DNA of 40,195 bases, taken from NCBI GenBank assembly GCA_020848455.1, contig JADLAB010000206.1:1-40195 (forward strand). The letters are read 5' to 3'. Under the pieces are notes generated by a model. It was not told the DNA's origin. It did not search any database and saw only the letters and a list, made by a program, of their open reading frames with translations. This DNA comes from Polyangiaceae bacterium (GTDB taxonomy: Bacteria > Myxococcota_A > Polyangia > Polyangiales > Polyangiaceae). Of this stretch, positions 32,492-40,195 are shown piece by piece. A program made the position numbers and the translations under genes. How positions within the stretch are numbered: the stretch's first letter is position 1; each line of letters starts with the position of its first letter.

Positions 32492-34702
32492 CTACTTCAC
32501 GAGCGCGAGCAGCAGGGCGAGCAGCCCGAGCCCGAGCGCCGCGACGAGCAGCCAGCCGGCGCGGGGATGGGCCGCGAGCCCGCGCACCCGGAGCTCGGCA
32601 CGATCGGCAGCCGGCAGGAGCGCCGGGCTCACGGGCTCGGGGCGCACCGGACGAGCGGGGACCTCGCCGCGCCGGAGTACGTCGATCTGCGCCTGCGCCG
32701 CGGCGAGCTTCTCGAGAGCGGCGAGCCGGTCGCCGCGCGAGGCGAGCAGCACCGCCTCGCACGCGACGCTCACGGCCTCCGCGGCGGCCTCGGCCGCGTC
32801 GGCCGCGCGCCGCGCGCTCCCGGCGGCGTCCGCCGCGGCGCCGAGCAGCTGGCGCGCGTCGGCGAGCAGCCTACCGGCACCCTCCGGCACGGTGGGTGCC
32901 GCGCCTCCCCGGCTCGCCGTGACGTCGGCGACGACGGGCGCGGGGGCGGCGGGAGCGACACCCTGGGAGCCGGGGCCGAGCGGTGCCGCGCTGCGCTGGG
33001 TGTCGAGCACGGAGACGCCGGGGGCGACCCGCGCGGGTGCGCGCTGCGACTCCTCGCCGCCGACGCCCTGGGCGGCACTCGTCGTGGGGGGCTGGGGGTC
33101 GGGACCACGGGCCGCGCTCGGCTGCACGGACGGGGGCGCGGCCGACGGGGAGCCGGCCGCCATGCCCGGCGGCGGCGGGCGCACCGACGGCACGGGCGGG
33201 GCGTCCGGGTCGGGAGGCGCGATGACGCCCGGTCGCGACGCGCCGGCGGCAGCCGTGACCGCGCGGCGGCGAGCGGTGTCATCGGCGTCGGATGGGGTCG
33301 CGGGCGGCACGACGGCCCCGGTCGGGCGGCCCTCGGTGAGCTTCGCGAGCGCGCGCGCGACCGCCGCGCGCCCCACGGGGCGCGTCTCGTCCTCCCCGCG
33401 CTCGCTCTTCTGCTCGCCGGCCACGGCCGGCCTCGCCGCGTTCGTCGCCGCGTTCCCGGCCGCAGTGTCGCGCGTCGCTGCCTTGCTCGAAGGGCGCGCG
33501 TCGCCCTGCGCTCCCGCTCCGCCGCCTCGCCCCTTGCTGCGCAGGGCGTCGATCATCGCGCGGGCGCTCTGCGACTTCTTGATGAGCGTGGGCCCGTCCT
33601 CGGCGCCCCAGTCGGAGTCCTCGGGCGGCGGTTGCTCGATCGACTCGTCCTCGTGGGTGTGATCGCGCGGCTCGGCGGGCCCGCCGCGGGCGCGGTCGGC
33701 GCGGCGCTCTTCGCGCGCCTGCTCGACGAACTCGCCGCCCACGGCGCGCTCGAACCAGCGCATCTGGCGCATGGCGTTGCGGCGCACGAAGCGCGACAGC
33801 GACTCCTGGTTGTCCTCGCGGTAGCCGTGCGCCGCGAGCCACTGGTCGAGACGCGCGCCGAGCTCCGAGGCGCTCTGGAAGCGCTTGTCGGGGCGCTTCT
33901 CGAGACAGCGCGCGACGACCTCCGCGAGCGCCCGGTCGATCTTGGGGCGCAGCGTGCGCAGGTCGACAGGAGCGCGCTCGGTGATGGCGCGCATCACGTC
34001 GAGCTCGTTCGTGGCGTTCCAGGGCCCGCGGCCCGCGAACAGCTCGAACAAGAGCACGCCGAGCGCGAAGATGTCCGAGCGCGCGTCGAGCGGCTCGGAG
34101 CGCACCTGCTCGGGCGACATGAACTGCGGCTGGCCCTTGAGCAGCCCCGTGAGGGTCTTGGTGAGGCGCGACTTCGCCTTGGCGAGGCCGAAGTCGGTGA
34201 TCTTCACCTCGCCGTCGAAGCCGAGCAGCACGTTGCCCGGGGTGAGGTCCCGGTGCACGAGGTGGAGGAGCTCGCCCGCGGCGGAACGCGCCGCGTGCGC
34301 CGCAGCGAGCCCCTCGCAGATGCAGGCGCCGAGGAACACGACCATGCGCTCGCTGAACACCTCGCCCGTGTCGAACACGGTCTTCATGAGGCGCGCGAGC
34401 GAGACGCCGCGTACGCACTCGACCGCCAGGTAGGGTCCCTCGGCGTCCTGCCCCCAGCCGAGCACCTCGACCACGTGCCGGTGCTTGAGCGCCGCGGTCA
34501 TCCAGACCTCGTCGCGGAACATGTCGAGGAACTGCGGATCCTCGGCGATGTAGGCGTGCAGCCGCTTGACGGCGACGAGCTCGCCCGTGCGTGCCCCGGT
34601 GGTGACGCGGCAGAGCTCGATGCGGGCGGTCGCGCCGACGGCGATCTCGGCGAGCAGCTCGAAGTCGAGCGCGCGCGGGGCTCCGTCGGGCGACAGCGAC
34701 AT
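32492..34702 (-). CDS. tail-anchored Ser/Thr protein kinase
   Basis: 736 aa from ATG 34702. The kinase domain (about 14-290) keeps the ATP lysine in VAVKRL (Lys46), HRDLTPGN (150-157), DFGLAK (170-175) and QFMSPEQ. The Gly-rich loop, however, reads AVGATARIE with one Gly instead of GxGxxG, which may weaken ATP binding. 'HRDLTPGN' is a common myxobacterial variant. A helical stretch with 'RQMRWFERAVGGEFVEQ' follows. Then comes a long Ala/Pro/Ser-rich, low-complexity region (about 340-580) and a helical region rich in Ala (about 600-700). One hydrophobic helix lies at the very C terminus ('GWLLVAALGLGLLALLLAL', last about 22 residues), so the protein is tail-anchored with everything in the cytoplasm. 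No outer sensor domain is present. It is the last gene of a same-strand run. Confidence 0.85.
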   Translation of the reverse strand: MSLSPDGAPRALDFELLAEIAVGATARIELCRVTTGARTGELVAVKRLHAYIAEDPQFLDMFRDEVWMTAALKHRHVVEVLGWGQDAEGPYLAVECVRGVSLARLMKTVFDTGEVFSERMVVFLGACICEGLAAAHAARSAAGELLHLVHRDLTPGNVLLGFDGEVKITDFGLAKAKSRLTKTLTGLLKGQPQFMSPEQVRSEPLDARSDIFALGVLLFELFAGRGPWNATNELDVMRAITERAPVDLRTLRPKIDRALAEVVARCLEKRPDKRFQSASELGARLDQWLAAHGYREDNQESLSRFVRRNAMRQMRWFERAVGGEFVEQAREERRADRARGGPAEPRDHTHEDESIEQPPPEDSDWGAEDGPTLIKKSQSARAMIDALRSKGRGGGAGAQGDARPSSKAATRDTAAGNAATNAARPAVAGEQKSERGEDETRPVGRAAVARALAKLTEGRPTGAVVPPATPSDADDTARRRAVTAAAGASRPGVIAPPDPDAPPVPSVRPPPPGMAAGSPSAAPPSVQPSAARGPDPQPPTTSAAQGVGGEESQRAPARVAPGVSVLDTQRSAAPLGPGSQGVAPAAPAPVVADVTASRGGAAPTVPEGAGRLLADARQLLGAAADAAGSARRAADAAEAAAEAVSVACEAVLLASRGDRLAALEKLAAAQAQIDVLRRGEVPARPVRPEPVSPALLPAADRAELRVRGLAAHPRAGWLLVAALGLGLLALLLALVK

Positions 34703-34794
34703 GGGGTGCGCTCCCCGCTAGCAGCCTGCGGCAGGGAGCGTCGGGGAGCCCATCACTCGCGGTGCCCGCGGTCGGGGTTTGCGCGGAGCCGGCC

Positions 34795-35448
34795 TCACGG
34801 CGTGCGGGCGGCGGCCAGCGCCTCGGCGATGCCCGACGGTGACGCGCGCAGCGACACGTCGAGATGGTCGTCGCGCGTGCTCACCGCACGCACCCCGAGG
34901 ACCGGCGTGATGACGCCGATCCAGCGCCGCACCTTGGCGTTGCCGGCGAGCTTCGGCACCTTCATGAGGTCGATCGTGACGCGGTCGTCCTTGGCCTCGA
35001 CCAGCATGTCGGGGCGCTTGGGCATGTAGGCGACGAGGTTGCCGGGCTTGGACAGGTCGAGCGCGCCGCTCAGGATCAGCCCCGCGAGCGGTGTGTCCTT
35101 GCCGTCGAGGACCTCGAGCTTCATGTCCGCGATGCGCAGCGTGATGCGCGCCTGCTCGGTCGTGACGTGCAGCTCCTCGACGAACAGCACGAGCGTCGCG
35201 CGCATCGTCGTGCCCATCTGCTTGACGGTGGCACCGAGCCGCAGGCCCGGCGGCGCGGCCTCGATGAGCACGTCCTGCGGGGCCTTCGGACCCTGCGCGA
35301 ACTCGCGCACCATGTAGCGGAGCGCGTCGAGGGGCAGCCCGAAGCGCAGGCCGAAGGCACCCTTGACCGCGCGCGCGATCTCCTCCGGATGCGTCTTGAG
35401 GTAGGCGGCAGCGGTGCGCAGCAGGACCTTGGGATTCGGCTTCGGCAT
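34795..35448 (-). CDS. conserved-looking protein of unknown function
   Basis: 217 aa from ATG 35448; I do not recognise the family. The N terminus is helical ('LLRTAAAYLKTHPEEIARAVKGAFGLRFGLPLDALRYMVREF'). The rest is beta-rich: 'LGATVKQMGTTMRATLVLFVEELHVTTEQARITLRIADMKLEVL', 'LVAYMPKRPDMLVEAKDDRVTIDLMKVPKL' and 'DDHLDVSLRASPSG'. There is no signal peptide, membrane helix or Cys. The strand pattern is loosely like lipid-binding barrel proteins (LmeA/DUF2993 type), but I cannot support that. It lies between PlsC (87-base gap) and the kinase (92-base gap) on the same strand. Composition is balanced and clearly coding. Confidence 0.65.
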   Translation of the reverse strand: MPKPNPKVLLRTAAAYLKTHPEEIARAVKGAFGLRFGLPLDALRYMVREFAQGPKAPQDVLIEAAPPGLRLGATVKQMGTTMRATLVLFVEELHVTTEQARITLRIADMKLEVLDGKDTPLAGLILSGALDLSKPGNLVAYMPKRPDMLVEAKDDRVTIDLMKVPKLAGNAKVRRWIGVITPVLGVRAVSTRDDHLDVSLRASPSGIAEALAAARTP

Positions 35449-35535
35449 CGGCGCGAAGATGAGCCGAACGCGCCGGCCGCTGCAAGCGCCTTCGCCAAGT
35501 CGAGGCTCGGGCCTCGCGCCCGTCGACGCGACCGC

Positions 35536-36417
35536 CTACTCGCCCTCGGACGCCGACGCGCCGAACGGGCGCACAGGCACGCCGCGCCGCCGCTCGGGCG
35601 CGCTCGGCCGCCCGCGCAGGTCGCGGAGCAGGTCGAGCATGGCGCCGCGCGTGCGGTCGCGGAGCTCCTCGACCCGGGCGCGCTCGTCCGGCCCGGTCGA
35701 CGCCCGCACGGTCGGGCCGACCCGCACGCAGACGACGCGCGCGGTGCTGCGGCCCCCCGCGGCGTCGACCGCGCCCTTGGGCATGAGGTCGAAGGTGCCG
35801 TCGACGACGACGGGCACGATCGGAGCCCCGGCGCGCACGGCCGCGAGGAACCCGCCGTTCTTGAAGGGACGGAGCTCGCCGTCCGTGCTCCGCGTTCCCT
35901 CCGGGAACACGAGCAGGGGCTTGCCATGGCGCAGGGTGCGCTCGAAGGCGGCGGTGGTGCGGGCCGCGGCCGCCGGACCGCTCTGCCGGTCCACCGGGAC
36001 GTGACCCGCGAGCCGCAGGTGCCAGCCGAGGAACGGCACGTGCATCAGCTGGCGCTTGGCCGCCCACTTGAAGTCGCCCGGCAGCGCGGCGCCGAGCACC
36101 AAGATGTCGAGCTGGCTCTGGTGGTTCGCGGCGTAGACGAAGCCGCCGTGCGGCGGCACGTGCTCGAGGCCGCTCGGCTCGACGCGAATCCCGAGACCAC
36201 GCAGGCTCGACTCGCTCCAGCGGCGCATCGCCCAGAGGCTCGCGCGTCGGTCCGGGGTGAGCGGACCGAGCGCGAGCGAGCAGGCGCCGTAGGCCACCGT
36301 GCGCGCCCCGAAGGGCCCCCACTGCCCGAGCCAGCGCAGCGCCTGACGGGCGCCCATGTCGCGCCGCGTGAAGATCCCCCACTGTCCGATCCACGCCACC
36401 GTTTCGCGCAAACCCAT
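35536..36417 (-). CDS. plsC: 1-acylglycerol-3-phosphate acyltransferase (PlsC family)
   Basis: 293 aa with ATG 36417 taken as start; upstream in-frame ATGs at 36474 and 36495 would add 19 or 26 residues of non-family sequence. It should acylate lysophosphatidate to phosphatidate at the inner membrane. Motifs: NHQSQLD (98-104, the HxxxxD site), a substrate Lys/Arg block 'WAAKRQLMHVPFLGW', FPEGTRS (171-177) and 'APIVPVVVDG'. One or two hydrophobic stretches occur before the catalytic part ('TVAYGACSLALGPL'). An odd feature is the repeated N-terminal segment, 'VAWIGQWGIFTRRDMG' followed by 'LRWLGQWGPFGART'. It lies in the same-strand run with a lipoprotein gene 82 bases upstream. Confidence 0.9.
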   Translation of the reverse strand: MGLRETVAWIGQWGIFTRRDMGARQALRWLGQWGPFGARTVAYGACSLALGPLTPDRRASLWAMRRWSESSLRGLGIRVEPSGLEHVPPHGGFVYAANHQSQLDILVLGAALPGDFKWAAKRQLMHVPFLGWHLRLAGHVPVDRQSGPAAAARTTAAFERTLRHGKPLLVFPEGTRSTDGELRPFKNGGFLAAVRAGAPIVPVVVDGTFDLMPKGAVDAAGGRSTARVVCVRVGPTVRASTGPDERARVEELRDRTRGAMLDLLRDLRGRPSAPERRRGVPVRPFGASASEGE

Positions 36418-36499
36418 CGTCCGAGCCCCGACGCGCGCCCGCTCCGAAGGCGCGCACGCCGACGTCTCTAGCATGCCCGGCCGGGGGGGCCGCAACGGC

Positions 36500-37393
36500 T
36501 CAGGTCGCGGGCGGCAGCATCACCCAGCCTGGACCCACCCAGGACAGGCCGCCGATGATCGGGCGCTTGACGAGCACGAGCCCGGGAGCCTGGAGCTCTC
36601 GCACCTCGCCGGGCTGCATGCGGCCGTTCTCCGGCACCCACACCTGCGCGCCCACCTTCAGCTTGAGGTCGAGAGGCAGCGGCCGCAGCACCGCCTCGTC
36701 CACCTGCAACGCCACCGACCCGTAGTCGAGCGCGAGCCAGCGGCGCTTGCCGTCCGCGTAGTCCGCGGACGACACGAGCAGCACGTGCCGCCAGGCTCCG
36801 TCCTTCGGATCGCGAAAGACCGCGCGGTTGCCGGGTGCGAGGCCGGGGCCGGCCGGCGCCACGTCCTCGACGTCGACCGCCTGCTCGCCGCGGTTGTCCC
36901 CGTCGTCGACGAAGCGCACGCCGAGCTGCTTCAGACCGAGCGAGGTCACGACCCCTTGGCGCAGCCTGCCGCGGTGGGCGACGAGCACGGGGCGCCCGTG
37001 ACGCGGTCGGCCCTCGGGCAGAGCGATGCAGTAGGCCGGGTGCACGCGATAGGGATAGGAGCCGGGCACGCGCACCACGAGGTCGCCGCCCTCGACCGAG
37101 TCGACGTGGACGCGCTCGAGCGGCATCACCTTGCCGAGCGCCGCGCCCCGGAGCGCCCGCTCGGTGACGGCGAAGACCTTCTCGGCCTTGGGGAGGCCAC
37201 CGCGCGGGGGCGGCAGCTTCAGGGGGTTCGAGTTGGGCGCGACCTCGTCCGGCAGGACGAAGCCCGCGCGACCGCGCGGAGCGCTCGCGCTCGGCGCCGC
37301 GGTGGGTGGCGCCTCGGGCGCCTGCGGCTCGGCCGGATCGGTGCTGCACGCGGCGAGCACGAGCGCGAGCGCGGTCGAGGGCCAGGGACGCAT
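36500..37393 (-). CDS. lipoprotein of unknown function
   Basis: 297 aa from ATG 37393. A signal peptide with lipobox LAAC (Cys about 16) and a Thr/Pro/Ala-rich linker (about 18-65) mark a lipoprotein. The rest is beta-rich with repeated short units: 'RVHVDSVEGGDLVVRVPGSYPYRVHPAYCIALPEG', 'RGRLRQGVVTSLGLKQLGVRFVDDG', 'GNRAVFRDPKDGAWRHVLLVSS', 'VGAQVWVPENGRMQPGEVRELQAPGLVLVKRP'. These look like small SH3- or Tudor-like barrels, but I cannot name a family. There is one Cys besides the lipobox. It sits 52 bases downstream of the kynureninase-like gene and upstream of plsC. Confidence 0.65.
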   Translation of the reverse strand: MRPWPSTALALVLAACSTDPAEPQAPEAPPTAAPSASAPRGRAGFVLPDEVAPNSNPLKLPPPRGGLPKAEKVFAVTERALRGAALGKVMPLERVHVDSVEGGDLVVRVPGSYPYRVHPAYCIALPEGRPRHGRPVLVAHRGRLRQGVVTSLGLKQLGVRFVDDGDNRGEQAVDVEDVAPAGPGLAPGNRAVFRDPKDGAWRHVLLVSSADYADGKRRWLALDYGSVALQVDEAVLRPLPLDLKLKVGAQVWVPENGRMQPGEVRELQAPGLVLVKRPIIGGLSWVGPGWVMLPPAT

Positions 37394-37445
37394 GGCGGCA
37401 GTCTTGCCGAGCCGAGCGGAGCGGGCAACCGCCGCGCCGCGCGCG

Positions 37446-38654
37446 TCACCCGAGCGCCCGAACCGTCTCCGCGAGGGCGTCGACCCCGGCGTCGAGCTCC
37501 TCGTCCGTGAGGTAGGGTGCCGGACCGAGCCGCAAGAGCTCGCCCCGCGCGTCCACGAAGACCCCGCGCTCGCGCAGGCGGCGCACGACCTCGCTCGCCC
37601 GCGGTGGCCGGACGGCGACGAACCCCGCGCGCCGCGCGGGCTCGCGGCTCGTCGCGAGCGGCAGCCCGGCGCGGTCGAGGGCGGCGACCAGGCGGGCCGT
37701 CTGGCGCACCGAGATGGCGCGCAGCTCGGCAACGCCGAGACCGAAGGCGTCGAAGTGGTCGAGCACGGCGCGCGCCCGGTAGAGCGAGGTGGGGTCGAAG
37801 GTCGCACCCGCGAAGCGCGCGCCCCCCGGCCCGTAGCCGACCGGAGCTCCCGCCACGCGCGCGCCCTCCAGGCCCGCAAAATCGGCATACCAGCCGGTGA
37901 ACGCGGGCCGCAGGGGCGAGCCCGGCGGCGAGCGCAGAAAGCACACGCCTTCGCCGAGCTCGCCGTACTTGTAGCCGCCGGCGACCACGTGCAGCGCGCC
38001 GGCGACCGGCCCCCAGTCGAGCGGCACGACGTTGAAGGCATGGTAGGCGTCGACGAGCACGAGCGCCCCCGAGGCGACCGCGCGGGCGCAGAGCTCGCCG
38101 AGCGACTCGACGATCCACGCGTCCTCGAACAGCACGGCCGAGAAGGCGAGCAGCGCCGCGGGGCGAGAGACGGCCTCGAACAGCCGCTCGGTCAGGGTGA
38201 CGCGTGGCTCGGCGGCGACCCAGTCGACGTCCACGCCGTCCTCGGCGAGGCGGCGGAGCTGCCGGTCGAGCGAGTGGAACTCACCCGTCGTCGTGACGAT
38301 GCGCGGACGCTCGGCGCCGGCCCCGCGCGGGGCGCCGCCGCGGGGCGAGAGCACGGCGCTGAGGAGCGCGTAGACGAGCGTGTGGCTGTTCGGCCCGAAG
38401 GTGACGGGGTCGGTCGGCGCGAAGCCGAGCCGCGCCGCGAGCCGCCCCGCGACCTCGGCGGCGAGCGGGAACACCGCCTCGGACCACTTGTCGTCGCAGT
38501 AGCGTGCCGCGTCGTCGAAGGCGGCGAGCGGCGCCGCGCGCGCGACGTCGGGCCAGGCCTGGTGCGAGTGGCCCGTGAGCAGGATGCGTCCGGGGCGCAG
38601 GAAGTGACCGTACGCAGCGCGCAGGCGCGGGAGGTCGATCGCGGCGCCGTCCAT
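37446..38654 (-). CDS. kynureninase-like PLP-dependent enzyme (class V aminotransferase fold)
   Basis: 402 aa from ATG 38654. The N terminus 'LLTGHSHQAWPDVARAA' and 'DDKWSEAVFPLAAEVAGRLAARLG' match the substrate-side region of kynureninases. 'PNSHTLVYALLSAV' is the PLP-phosphate region. 'VLVDAYHAFNVVPLDW' (Asp202, His205) binds the PLP ring, and the PLP lysine is Lys229 in 'VVAGGYKYGELGEG'. Kynureninase cleaves kynurenine to anthranilate and alanine; other close fold members act on different substrates, so the precise reaction is uncertain. No other tryptophan-catabolism gene is in the window. It is divergent from the large unknown gene at 38789. Confidence 0.75.
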   Translation of the reverse strand: MDGAAIDLPRLRAAYGHFLRPGRILLTGHSHQAWPDVARAAPLAAFDDAARYCDDKWSEAVFPLAAEVAGRLAARLGFAPTDPVTFGPNSHTLVYALLSAVLSPRGGAPRGAGAERPRIVTTTGEFHSLDRQLRRLAEDGVDVDWVAAEPRVTLTERLFEAVSRPAALLAFSAVLFEDAWIVESLGELCARAVASGALVLVDAYHAFNVVPLDWGPVAGALHVVAGGYKYGELGEGVCFLRSPPGSPLRPAFTGWYADFAGLEGARVAGAPVGYGPGGARFAGATFDPTSLYRARAVLDHFDAFGLGVAELRAISVRQTARLVAALDRAGLPLATSREPARRAGFVAVRPPRASEVVRRLRERGVFVDARGELLRLGPAPYLTDEELDAGVDALAETVRALG

Positions 38655-38752
38655 GCGCCCTGCGTCGCACGCGGGCGCAGGCCGTGCAAGGTCGGCGCGC
38701 GCCGGCCTCCGCGCTCTCCGGCGGCGCGCGCGCGGAAATCCGCCCCGGAGCT

Positions 38753-38780
38753 TTTGCCCGACCCCGAACGCCGCTATCCT
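38753..38780 (+). promoter_or_regulatory. candidate promoter of the large unknown gene
   Basis: TTTGCC (38753-38758) and TATCCT (38775-38780) are 16 bases apart. Transcription would start at about 38787, one or two bases before the ATG at 38789, so the transcript would be leaderless. There is no Shine-Dalgarno. Confidence 0.45.
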
Positions 38781-38788
38781 CCGCGCGA

Positions 38789-40195
38789 ATGCGCGAAGAT
38801 CTACTGGCGCGGCTCCTGGAGCTGCCTCGCATCGAGGATGCCGAGGCGCGCCGCGGAGCGTTCCGGCAGGCCTTCGCGGCGCTCGGCGTGGGCGACGCGC
38901 GCCTGGGGCCGCTGGCGCTCGCCGGCGTGGATCCGCAGGCGCTGGCGCGCGCGGTGGCGGTGGCGTCGGACAGCGGCCTGCTCGCCGACCTCGGCTTCCT
39001 CGCGCCGGCGGCGGCCGCCCTCGCGCTCTACGAGGTCGCCGGTGCCCTGCCCCTCGGGCGCGAGCGGCGCATCGTGGGCCGCATGGTGCTGAGCCACCTC
39101 TACCAGGGCAACGCCGAGACCTTCGCGGCGCTCGCGTCGCGCATGGCGCTCGGCACGACGCGCGGGCTGCAGGACGCGGCGGCCCGGACGCGCGTCGAGC
39201 TGTGCATGGCGCTGCGGGGCAACGCCGCGGTCGACCGCATGGCGCTCGCCTTCCTCATGCGGCGCGAGCTGGCACGCGACTACGTCGGGGTGCCGGCCCA
39301 GGGCTCCTTGCCCGAGCGGCGCCTGGCGGCGCGCCTCATCGAGCACGCCGCGCGCGAGGCGGCGCGCCGCGCCACCGGCGGCGACGAGCACCCGCTGCGC
39401 ATCTTCCGCGGCGTCTTCCAGCCGTGGCGGCAGACCTTGCTGCCGCGCGCCGAGACCTTCGACATCACCTCGGCCGCCTGGCACACGCTGCTCGCCGACC
39501 GCGAGACCCTGGTGTGGCGCCACGTGGCCGTGGCGCGCGGCCTGCTCTGCGGCGTCTTGCCCCACTTCGCCGAGGAGACGCGGGCGCTGCTCAAGCCCGA
39601 GCTGTCGCCGACCGAGTGGCGCCGCGGCGCGACCTCGCTCGTCGCGCGCATCGCCGTCGATCGCGAGACGGGGCTCACCGACGCGCTCGATCTGCTCGAC
39701 AGTCCGCTGCCGCGGCGCGACCCCGGCATCACCACGGCGATGATCTGGGGCCTCGGTGACGTCGCCGAGGTCGAGCCCGAGGCCGCCGACGAGCTCATCG
39801 AGGCCATCGCCGCCCTGTCGCCCATCTCGATCGCCGACGCCCTCGTCGAGCTGCGCCAGGAGGTGCCGGGCATCGGCGAAAAGGCCGCGAGCCTGTGCGC
39901 CGCCGCCCTGCGCCAGAACCTGGCGCGCCCTGAGGTCGACGACGGCTTGAGCGCGCTCGCGCGCGCCATCGTCGACGATCTGGGCGACGGGGGGCTGCAC
40001 CGCGAGCTCTACGCGGCCCTGCGCGCCGGCCTCGACGCCTTCGCGGAGCAGGGCTCGGCGCTCGCGCTCGACATCGCCCACACGGCGCTCGACGTGGCCG
40101 ACGCGCGCATCTCGGAGCTCGAGTCGCTCGACGTGAGCTACGACGCGAGCCCGCTCTCCGTCGAGCCGCGGCGCGCGGCGATGTCGCTCCTGCGC
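38789..40195 (+). CDS. large helical protein of unknown function, runs off the window
   Basis: From ATG 38789 the frame is open to the edge: 469 codons with no stop. I do not recognise the family. The sequence is Ala/Leu/Arg/Glu-rich and helical, with a repeat-like rhythm of paired helices ('GFLAPAAAALALYEVAG', 'GRERRIVGRMVLSHLYQGNAETFAALASRMALGTTRG', 'ITTAMIWGLGDVAEVEPEAADELIEAIAALSPISIADALVELRQEV', 'YAALRAGLDAFAEQGSALALDIAHTAL'), which suggests an alpha-solenoid scaffold. There is no signal peptide or membrane helix in this part. It is divergent from the kynureninase-like gene; the 134-base gap holds a strong GC-rich inverted repeat and the promoter described separately. Codon use matches neighbours. 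The C-terminal part is missing and might hold a recognisable domain. Confidence 0.8.
   Translation, partial: MREDLLARLLELPRIEDAEARRGAFRQAFAALGVGDARLGPLALAGVDPQALARAVAVASDSGLLADLGFLAPAAAALALYEVAGALPLGRERRIVGRMVLSHLYQGNAETFAALASRMALGTTRGLQDAAARTRVELCMALRGNAAVDRMALAFLMRRELARDYVGVPAQGSLPERRLAARLIEHAAREAARRATGGDEHPLRIFRGVFQPWRQTLLPRAETFDITSAAWHTLLADRETLVWRHVAVARGLLCGVLPHFAEETRALLKPELSPTEWRRGATSLVARIAVDRETGLTDALDLLDSPLPRRDPGITTAMIWGLGDVAEVEPEAADELIEAIAALSPISIADALVELRQEVPGIGEKAASLCAAALRQNLARPEVDDGLSALARAIVDDLGDGGLHRELYAALRAGLDAFAEQGSALALDIAHTALDVADARISELESLDVSYDASPLSVEPRRAAMSLLR

Noticed and set aside
31658-35029. 1123-codon open frame on the plus strand across the CPBP-like and kinase genes
   Set aside because: It conflicts with the intact kinase motifs (HRD, DFG) on the other strand and shows no recognisable domain.

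Overview
The window is one contiguous piece of a strongly GC-rich chromosome. Its gene set points to a myxobacterium (phylum Myxococcota, most likely a Polyangiales-type lineage). The signs are many lipoproteins, two membrane-anchored Ser/Thr kinases of different design, a protein that pairs a MopE-type metal-binding motif with a MYXO-CTERM-like sorting tail, an FHA-CpaF fusion, a SUMF1-fold protein and a candidate sigma-54-type promoter. The taxon is inferred from gene content only. I saw no phage, insertion sequence, CRISPR array, tRNA or rRNA. Coding density is high and the order looks like ordinary chromosome with lineage-specific genes mixed among housekeeping genes.

Layout. 1-8731: the end of an unknown gene; a lipoprotein with a cytochrome-c-like CX4CH/MP domain; a convergent pair (RlpA lipoprotein plus a small Cys-motif membrane protein); a sigma-70-family factor behind a repeat cluster and a candidate sigma-54 site; two lipoproteins, one of them an M16-like protein without the zinc motif; a DUF1285-like protein; a methyltransferase; and a secreted TPR-like protein. 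8789-14472: Ser/Thr kinase, lysA, and a large protein resembling the helicase-associated C-terminal domain family. 14653-20051: HD phosphohydrolase, beta-barrel-like protein, MYXO-CTERM protein, SUMF1-fold protein and metallophosphoesterase, all on the plus strand. 20183-23068: a small protein, an FHA/CpaF-like protein with lost ATPase motifs, and peptide deformylase.

23114-27652 is a fatty-acid synthesis operon read leftward (fabD-fabG-acpP-fabF) ending in ribD. fabH and plsX are not in the window. A WYL-domain regulator (27870-29243) is divergent from fabD. A lytic transglycosylase, gltX and a CPBP-type membrane protease-like protein follow. 32492-38654 is a same-strand run: kinase, unknown 217-aa protein, PlsC acyltransferase, lipoprotein and kynureninase-like enzyme. 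The window ends inside a large unrecognised protein (38789 to the edge).

Three themes stand out. First, degenerate relatives of enzymes recur: M16-like without HxxEH, CpaF-like without Walker motifs, CPBP-like lacking two family catalytic residues, SUMF1-like without the FGE cysteine. Second, several genes have a -10-like hexamer or a sigma-54-like element so close to the start codon that the transcript would be leaderless. Third, the region upstream of the sigma factor carries repeated CTGTTACG boxes placed like an enhancer. The best candidate for something undescribed is the FHA/pseudo-CpaF protein, followed by the sigma-factor control region.
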